From positions 1 to 64,000 of the forward strand of contig JAVHXV010000007.1 of assembly GCA_031119475.1 (NCBI GenBank): DNA of 64,000 bases. The letters are read 5' to 3'. The position numbers and the translations under genes are program-made. Shown here piece by piece: positions 58,800 to 64,000 of this stretch (its first letter is position 1; every line of letters begins with the position of its first letter). Below the pieces are notes generated by a model. It saw only the letters and a list, made by a program, of their open reading frames with translations, searched no databases and was not told the DNA's origin. The DNA comes from Pedobacter sp. (GTDB taxonomy: Bacteria; Bacteroidota; Bacteroidia; Sphingobacteriales; Sphingobacteriaceae).

Positions 58800-60371
58800 G
58801 TGAAGAAAATAATAATCGGCACGCGTGGCAGCGATCTGGCCTTATGGCAGGCCAACTATACGAAGGACCTGTTGGCAGGAATTGGAATTGATGCAGAGTT
58901 GAAGATCATTAAAACGCAGGGCGATAAAATCTTAAACCTGAGGTTAGATAAATTGGAAGGGAAAGGTTTTTTTACCAAAGAACTGGAAGAAGAACTGCTC
59001 CATGGCAGCATTGACATTGCGGTCCATTCGCATAAAGATTTGCCCACCACCAATCCACCAGGATTGATTATTGCTGCCGTAACAGAACGCGAAGATCCAT
59101 CAGAATTATTACTGATCCTAAAAGATACGGTAGACATCAGCCAACGCCTGTCGTTGAAAAAGGGAGCGATGGTCGGCACCTCTTCCAATCGGAGAAAAGC
59201 ACAGCTGTTGGCCTTGCGTTCAGATCTGAATATTGAAGACCTCCGTGGGAATGTACCTACGCGTATACAAAAATTGCGCGACGAGGATTATGATGCCATT
59301 TTGTTGGCAAAAGCAGGTGTGAACCGGCTAAACATCGACCTGAACGAATTCCATGTTGAAGTGGTTGATACCACGGAGCTTGTACCGGCGCCTGCACAAG
59401 GGGCTTTGGCCATACAGATCCGTGAAAATGACAACGAATTGTTCCAGGCACTTCAGCAGATCAATGATCCGGCAACGGCCGAAGAAATTGCAGTTGAACG
59501 TAAAGTGCTCAATCTTTTTGAAGGCGGATGCCACATGCCACTGGGCTGTTACTGTAAAAAAGAAAATGGCCTTTTTGAAGTTTGGACATCCAAGGCTGAA
59601 AGTGACGAACATTTTCCGGACCGTCTTTTTTTAAGGGCCGAAAGTACGGCAGGACTGGCAGAAAGGATCGTCGAAAAATTTGATCCGAACAGGAAGCTTC
59701 CAGAAAAGGTATTCATTTCAAGGGAAATTGGTGCGCATAGTTATTTCAGGAAGGCGCTGGAAAAGCACAACATCGAAATTGATGGACGCTCACTGATCCG
59801 TACTTTTCCGATTGTCAATATCCTCGATCCTTTTTACCTCAAGAATATCGACTGGATTTTCTTTAGCAGCAGGAATGCCGTAGAATATTTTTTTAAGTTA
59901 AACCCGGCCTTGGCCAAAAAGGTAAAGTTTGGCGTAGTGGGCCGAGGATCTGAAGATACCTTGCGTAAATTTGGTCACCTGGCCGATTTTGTTGGTGAAA
60001 GTGGCGATATCACCGAAGTGGCAGATGAATTTGCCAAGCTGGCCATCAACCAAACTGTTCTTTTCCCAAGGGCACAGGATTCACTGTTGAGCATCCAAAA
60101 ATCACTAGATCCAAGTACAAAGGTCGTCGATCTCCCGATCTATGAAACCGTGATCGAAGAAAATATTGATGGCACCACGGCCAATGTGCTGATCTTCACC
60201 AGCCCATCAAACGTTGATGCCTATTTTGCGGATAATCTTTTAGACCCAGAGCAGAAGGTAATCGCCATTGGCAACTCTACTGGCAAAAAATTTGAGGAAA
60301 TGGGCGTAAAGTATGCCTTGCCTTATTCGCCAGACGAAATTGGCCTGGCAGAAGCTGTCTTTGGCATCTGA
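58800..60371 (+). CDS. hemC: HemC-HemD fusion: hydroxymethylbilane synthase / uroporphyrinogen-III synthase
   Basis: The 523-residue protein is a fusion. Residues 1-300 are hydroxymethylbilane synthase, with GTRGSDLALWQ, catalytic Asp80 in HSHKDLP and the cofactor-binding Cys244 in EGGCHMPLG. Residues about 305-523 are uroporphyrinogen-III synthase (KVFISREIGAHSYFRKALEK, FFSSRNAVEYFF, IFTSPSNVDAYF, AIGNSTGKKFEEMG). The pair converts porphobilinogen to uroporphyrinogen III. The start is GTG at 58800. Bacteroidetes often carry this fusion. It lies between hemA and hemB. Confidence 0.92.
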   Translation: MKKIIIGTRGSDLALWQANYTKDLLAGIGIDAELKIIKTQGDKILNLRLDKLEGKGFFTKELEEELLHGSIDIAVHSHKDLPTTNPPGLIIAAVTEREDPSELLLILKDTVDISQRLSLKKGAMVGTSSNRRKAQLLALRSDLNIEDLRGNVPTRIQKLRDEDYDAILLAKAGVNRLNIDLNEFHVEVVDTTELVPAPAQGALAIQIRENDNELFQALQQINDPATAEEIAVERKVLNLFEGGCHMPLGCYCKKENGLFEVWTSKAESDEHFPDRLFLRAESTAGLAERIVEKFDPNRKLPEKVFISREIGAHSYFRKALEKHNIEIDGRSLIRTFPIVNILDPFYLKNIDWIFFSSRNAVEYFFKLNPALAKKVKFGVVGRGSEDTLRKFGHLADFVGESGDITEVADEFAKLAINQTVLFPRAQDSLLSIQKSLDPSTKVVDLPIYETVIEENIDGTTANVLIFTSPSNVDAYFADNLLDPEQKVIAIGNSTGKKFEEMGVKYALPYSPDEIGLAEAVFGI

Positions 60372-60429
60372 TGACAGGAGATGAAATGAAATATGATATT
60401 TCTGTTATGTTACTCCATGGATAAATAGG

Positions 60430-60437
60430 TAATTTTG
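60430..60437 (+). promoter_or_regulatory. Promoter -7-like box of hemB
   Basis: TAATTTTG matches TAnnTTTG and would give a transcript starting near 60445, about 45 bases before the hemB ATG. The -33 region has only TTATG. Confidence 0.4.
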
Positions 60438-60489
60438 TGCTTGGTTGAATTACGCAAAACACTTAACGCTTAGTGCCAAACCCAAATGT

Positions 60490-61455
60490 ATGCATAGACC
60501 CCGTCGACTTAGAAGAAACCCAATAGTAAGGGAAATGATCGCAGAAACCCGGTTAACAAAGGATATGTTCATCTATCCCTATTTTGTTGTACCAGGCCAA
60601 GGGGTAACCCATGCCATTGAAGCCATGCCCGGCATCAACCATTTCTCAACAGATACCTTGCTCAAAGATGTCGAAAAAGGTTTAAAACTAGGCGTGAACA
60701 AAGTGATGCTCTTTGGTGTTGGAGATGAAAAAAGCGAGGATGCCCATGCCGCTTATGACCCGCATGCACTTGTGCCTACCACCGTAAAGGAATTGAAAAG
60801 GCATTTTGGTGCCGATCTTTATGTGGTAACCGATGTTTGTGTATGCTCGTATACCACACATGGACATTGTGGGATTATGGCCAATGATGAAGTCGCCAAT
60901 GATGCTTCCGTAGATCTCATAGCTAAAATGGCATTGAACCATGCCCAGGCAGGTGCCGATATGTTGGCCCCTTCAGACATGATGGATGGGCGGATTGCTG
61001 CCATCAGGGCAAAATTAGATGGTGCCGGACAGGAAAACGTGGCCATCATGAGCCATGCCACCAAGTTTGCGTCTTCTTATTATGGTCCTTTCCGCGAAGC
61101 AGCAGATTGCGCGCCAAACAAAGGCGATCGAAAAAGCTACCAGATGGATTTTAGAAATGGGACCGAAGCACTTAGGGAGGCACTTCTTGACGAAAATGAA
61201 GGTGCCGATGTGCTCATGGTCAAGCCAGGATTGGCCTATCTTGATATTATTGCGAAATTAAAACAACATACCCATCTGCCCATTGCCTGCTACAATGTAT
61301 CTGGAGAATACTCCATGATCAAGGCTGCTGCACAAAAAGGATGGATTGATGAACAAAAAGTGGTGATGGAAACCATGCATGCCTTTGCCAGGGCTGGCGC
61401 GAGCATCATTACCACCTATCACATCAGGGATATGGTAGAGAACAACTGGATATAA
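60490..61455 (+). CDS. hemB: Porphobilinogen synthase (delta-aminolevulinate dehydratase)
   Basis: The 321-residue enzyme has the zinc cysteines in TDVCVCSYTTHGHCG (Cys117, Cys119, Cys127), so it is a Zn-type enzyme, and the catalytic lysines Lys192 (HATKFASSYYGPF) and Lys245 (VKPGLAYLD). It joins two 5-aminolevulinate molecules to porphobilinogen. ATG at 60490 gives the usual MHRPRRLRRNP start; the longer frame would add 15 unrelated residues. Confidence 0.94.
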   Translation: MHRPRRLRRNPIVREMIAETRLTKDMFIYPYFVVPGQGVTHAIEAMPGINHFSTDTLLKDVEKGLKLGVNKVMLFGVGDEKSEDAHAAYDPHALVPTTVKELKRHFGADLYVVTDVCVCSYTTHGHCGIMANDEVANDASVDLIAKMALNHAQAGADMLAPSDMMDGRIAAIRAKLDGAGQENVAIMSHATKFASSYYGPFREAADCAPNKGDRKSYQMDFRNGTEALREALLDENEGADVLMVKPGLAYLDIIAKLKQHTHLPIACYNVSGEYSMIKAAAQKGWIDEQKVVMETMHAFARAGASIITTYHIRDMVENNWI

Positions 61456-61522
61456 AAAAGTGTTGGGCGATTGGCGGACAGCGTTAGTAAACGCTAATCG
61501 CTGATCGCCAATCGCTAAACCC
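61456..61522. repeat. Palindromic word element between hemB and hemL
   Basis: GGGCGATTGGCGGACAGCGTT faces AACGCTAATCGCTGATCGCC and AATCGCTAAACCC. The two arms make a near-perfect hairpin of about 25 bp, closed by a TAGTA loop. It is the most compact member of the family in the window. Confidence 0.75.
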
Positions 61523-61529
61523 AATACAA

Positions 61530-62900
61530 ATGCTTGACTCATTAAAAAAAATATTTTCGGGCAACGAATCTGAATTGCCGATCAATACCGGGAGCAAACC
61601 TGACATCAGCCGTGAAAAATCGGCCGCACTTTACGAAAAGTCAAAGATCTATTTCCCGGGAGGTGTAAACTCTCCGGTCAGGGCTTTCAAGTCGGTATAT
61701 GGTACGCCACTTTTTATCCAAAAAGGAGAGGGCTGTGTGATCTGGGATGCTGATGGGAACCAATTTATTGATTTTTGCGCAAGTTGGGGACCATTGATCC
61801 TGGGCCATAGCCATGCAAAGATCAGGGAGAAGGTGAGCGAGGTGATGCAGGGTGGAATGAGCTTTGGCGCGCCTACGGCATTAGAAAATGAATTGGCAGA
61901 ACTGATCATCCAAAACAATCGTTTTGTCGAAAAAATCCGTTTTACGAGTTCGGGCACTGAAGCGGTCATGTCGGCCATTCGTTTGGCCAGGGGCTATACC
62001 AAAAGGGACAAGATCATTAAATTTGAGGGCTGTTACCACGGCCACAGCGATTCGCTGCTGGTAAAGGCCGGATCGGGATTGGTAACTTTTGGTGAAACCT
62101 CTTCTGCAGGCGTACCGAAATCGTTTGCGGAAGAAACCATCGTAATCCCATTGAATGACACCAATGCGCTCACCGAAGCTTTTGCACAGTTTAAAGATCA
62201 GGTGGCTGCGGTAATCATAGAAGGTATTCCCGCCAACAATGGCTTGCTCTTGCAGGACCAATCTTACATCGAATTTCTGCGCCAGATCTGTACCGAAAAT
62301 AAATCCTTGCTAATCTTTGATGAAGTGATTACAGGGTTCAGGATTGGTTTTGAAGGTGCAGCTGCGCATTACGGCATCAAGCCTGATATGGTAACCTATG
62401 GCAAGATAATTGGCGGTGGATTACCTGTGGGCATGTATGGGGCATCAGCAGAGATCATGGGCCACATTTCCCCAGATGGGGGCGTGTACCAGGCTGGAAC
62501 GCTATCCGGCAATCCGGTTGCCATGGCGGCAGGCATCGCTACATTGACTGAATTGCTGCGCAGCGGATTTTATAAGGAGCTGAATGCAAAAACTATGGAG
62601 TTTGTGGAAAGCTTACAGCGCTTTGCTACGGCCCGAAATTATAAATTTAAAGTATTTACAATCGGCTCTATTTTTTGGTTTGCCTTTACCGATCAGGAAA
62701 AGATCCAAACTGCAGCGGCGATCGACGCATCGAGCATGGAGAAATTTAAGGTCATGCACCGTGAACTGTTAAATAGGGGAGTTTATTTGGGCCCATCTGG
62801 TTACGAAGTTGGATTTGTTTCTGCTGCGCATACCAAAACAGATCTTGAAAAAGCCAAAAGGGCAATATTTGATGCGCTAGATCTGGTATTTAAGAAGTAA
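61530..62900 (+). CDS. hemL: Glutamate-1-semialdehyde 2,1-aminomutase
   Basis: The 456-residue enzyme has FPGGVNSPVRAFKSV, TSSGTEAVMSAIRLARGYT, CYHGHSD, LIFDEVITGFR and the PLP lysine Lys292 in TYGKIIGGGLP. It converts glutamate-1-semialdehyde to 5-aminolevulinate. About 28 residues precede the usual start of the family, with KKIFSGNESELPINTGS, and are not part of the fold; no later in-frame start would keep the conserved beginning. hemL follows hemB, although its step comes before hemB in the pathway. Confidence 0.93.
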   Translation: MLDSLKKIFSGNESELPINTGSKPDISREKSAALYEKSKIYFPGGVNSPVRAFKSVYGTPLFIQKGEGCVIWDADGNQFIDFCASWGPLILGHSHAKIREKVSEVMQGGMSFGAPTALENELAELIIQNNRFVEKIRFTSSGTEAVMSAIRLARGYTKRDKIIKFEGCYHGHSDSLLVKAGSGLVTFGETSSAGVPKSFAEETIVIPLNDTNALTEAFAQFKDQVAAVIIEGIPANNGLLLQDQSYIEFLRQICTENKSLLIFDEVITGFRIGFEGAAAHYGIKPDMVTYGKIIGGGLPVGMYGASAEIMGHISPDGGVYQAGTLSGNPVAMAAGIATLTELLRSGFYKELNAKTMEFVESLQRFATARNYKFKVFTIGSIFWFAFTDQEKIQTAAAIDASSMEKFKVMHRELLNRGVYLGPSGYEVGFVSAAHTKTDLEKAKRAIFDALDLVFKK

Positions 62901-62902
62901 CG

Positions 62903-63769
62903 ATGAAAAAATCACTGCTCATATTTTATTTGCTCTTACTTTATGCAGTAGCCGAAATGTTCTGGTGGGGAACGGTAGTGATCCGTTTACAGCCTGAGCG
63001 CATGGCCATGATCATGGGCGAGGGATCCGTATTTCTTTTCCTGCTCTGTGTAGGTGCCTATTTCATCCATGCCTCTATCAAAAAGGAAGATAAATTGCAT
63101 GAACAGCAACAGAATTTTTTGCTTTCGGTTACGCATGAGCTCAAATCGCCCTTGGCTGCCATCAAGTTGTCGTTGCAGACCATCATTAAAAGAGACCTGG
63201 AGCGTAATATGCAGCTTTCCCTGCTCAATAATTCGTTAAAGGATATCGAACGCCTTGATGATCTGGTTGAAAATATGTTGTTGGCCACAAAGATTGAAAG
63301 CAGGACCTATTCTTTTCCAAAGGAGGAATTTGATTTTTCGGAACTCGTGGGTAAAATCACCGACCGATTGCAGGTGCATTCTTGTGGAGATGAGCAGATT
63401 ATCAATGCCCACATCCAGGGCAACATTAAACTTTTGGGCGATCGTTTTGCCCTTTCTTCTGTAGTAACAAACCTGATCGAAAATGCTGTGAAGTATTCTG
63501 GTCCATGTGCCGAAGTTGCAGTTGAACTCTGTCAAAATGACGGTAAGCCGCTTCTAACGGTTTCAGACAAAGGTCCGGGCATTCCAGACCATGAAAAAAT
63601 GCTTATTTTTGATAAATTTTACCGTGTGGGAGATGAAAATGTACGCAAATCAAAAGGAACAGGTCTTGGCTTGTTTATTGTTAAAGAGGTATTACAGAAC
63701 CACGATGCTGATATCACCGTGAAAGATAACGTACCGCAAGGTGCAATTTTTGAAGTAACATTTAATTGA
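62903..63769 (+). CDS. Sensor histidine kinase
   Basis: The 288-residue protein has two transmembrane helices (about 4-26 and 42-58) with almost no periplasmic loop. The HisKA domain has SVTHELKSPLAAIK (His78), followed by an HATPase domain with N box ENAVKY, G1 DKGPGIPD and G2 GTGLGLFIVKEV. The short sensor region suggests it senses the membrane or an interacting protein. It begins two bases after the hemL stop, and the response regulator starts at the next base after its own stop. Confidence 0.9.
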   Translation: MKKSLLIFYLLLLYAVAEMFWWGTVVIRLQPERMAMIMGEGSVFLFLLCVGAYFIHASIKKEDKLHEQQQNFLLSVTHELKSPLAAIKLSLQTIIKRDLERNMQLSLLNNSLKDIERLDDLVENMLLATKIESRTYSFPKEEFDFSELVGKITDRLQVHSCGDEQIINAHIQGNIKLLGDRFALSSVVTNLIENAVKYSGPCAEVAVELCQNDGKPLLTVSDKGPGIPDHEKMLIFDKFYRVGDENVRKSKGTGLGLFIVKEVLQNHDADITVKDNVPQGAIFEVTFN

Positions 63770-63770
63770 T

Positions 63771-64000
63771 ATGCCACAGAAATTAAGAATATTATTGGTG
63801 GAAGATGAAGATCATTTATTGGATGCCATTAAACTCAACCTCGAATTGGAGGGCTATAAAGTTCATGCCGTAAAAGACGGAAAAACCGCGCTCAAGGTAT
63901 TTAAGGAAGAACGTTTCAATCTGATTATTTTAGATGTGATGCTGCCAGAAATGGACGGATTCCAGGTCTGCGAAACCATTAGGCTCGAGAATACCGAAGT
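63771..64000 (+). CDS. Response regulator, 5' part (cut by window end)
   Basis: Only the first 76 residues are in the window. They form a receiver domain: LRILLVEDEDHLLDAIKL, acidic pair Glu11-Asp12 and phosphorylated Asp55 in IILDVMLPEMDG. The output domain lies beyond the edge; an OmpR-type regulator is the usual partner for a kinase like the one in front. It starts one base after the kinase stop, so the pair is one operon. Confidence 0.85.
   Translation, partial: MPQKLRILLVEDEDHLLDAIKLNLELEGYKVHAVKDGKTALKVFKEERFNLIILDVMLPEMDGFQVCETIRLENTE

Overview
The window reads as chromosome of a Bacteroidetes bacterium close to the Sphingobacteriaceae (Pedobacter-like). The evidence is protein-level: a long plant/Bacteroidetes-type IspG, a HemC-HemD fusion, a lipoprotein-type TamL next to TamB, ParE/ParC of the Bacteroidetes topoisomerase IV type, LytS/LytTR signalling, many secreted proteins, several TTG/GTG starts, and TAnnTTTG-type promoter boxes in place of sigma70 promoters. 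I see no prophage, insertion sequence, CRISPR array or rRNA.

Layout. 1-400: 3' part of tRNA-Ala(GGC), its terminator and a GIY-YIG nuclease gene. 468-2203: ArsR regulator, SRPBCC-VOC fusion and DoxX operon with two palindromic operators, divergent from a GH29 alpha-L-fucosidase. 3716-5888: two secreted beta-propeller proteins, one a PQQ-type sugar dehydrogenase. 6070-7618: two exported ferritin-like proteins. 7920-8171: small double-glycine leader peptide. 8218-11232: small secreted proteins and a cupin. 11414-18494: lipid-modification cluster (desaturase, DUF1475-like, DUF1295, two cyclopropane-synthase-like methyltransferases, FAD amine-oxidase-like protein, DUF1365). 18551-23962: RNA helicase, then an operon of APC permease, PLP-dependent lyase and sugar-type MFS carrier. 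24185-40913: parE, BrkB-like protein, tamL-tamB, cdd, a luciferase-like oxidoreductase, parC. 40963-42900: TPP riboswitch, thiamine transporter and acyl-CoA-dehydrogenase-like gene. 43031-46806: lipoprotein-like gene, rRNA methyltransferase, mlaF and mlaE. 46942-52910: SDR, PspC and LiaF-like membrane proteins, RDD protein, ispG, YjbQ. 53136-57039: LytS/LytTR pair, two lipoproteins, alpha/beta hydrolase. 57395-64000: hemA, hemCD, hemB, hemL (C5 tetrapyrrole route to uroporphyrinogen III, although hemL comes last), then a histidine kinase and a truncated response regulator.

The most unusual signal is not a gene. More than twenty gaps between genes hold blocks made of short degenerate 'words' of about 6-10 nt. 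Most blocks have a purine-rich arm followed by a complementary pyrimidine-rich arm, so they can fold into long imperfect hairpins. Each locus uses its own word. Stop codons of many genes lie inside these blocks. One block sits in frame inside ispG, one fills the P3 arm of the TPP riboswitch, and one has overrun the 5' end of the DUF1365 gene. The positions and reading frames are seen directly; the idea that these are products of an active local repeat-generating process is inference.
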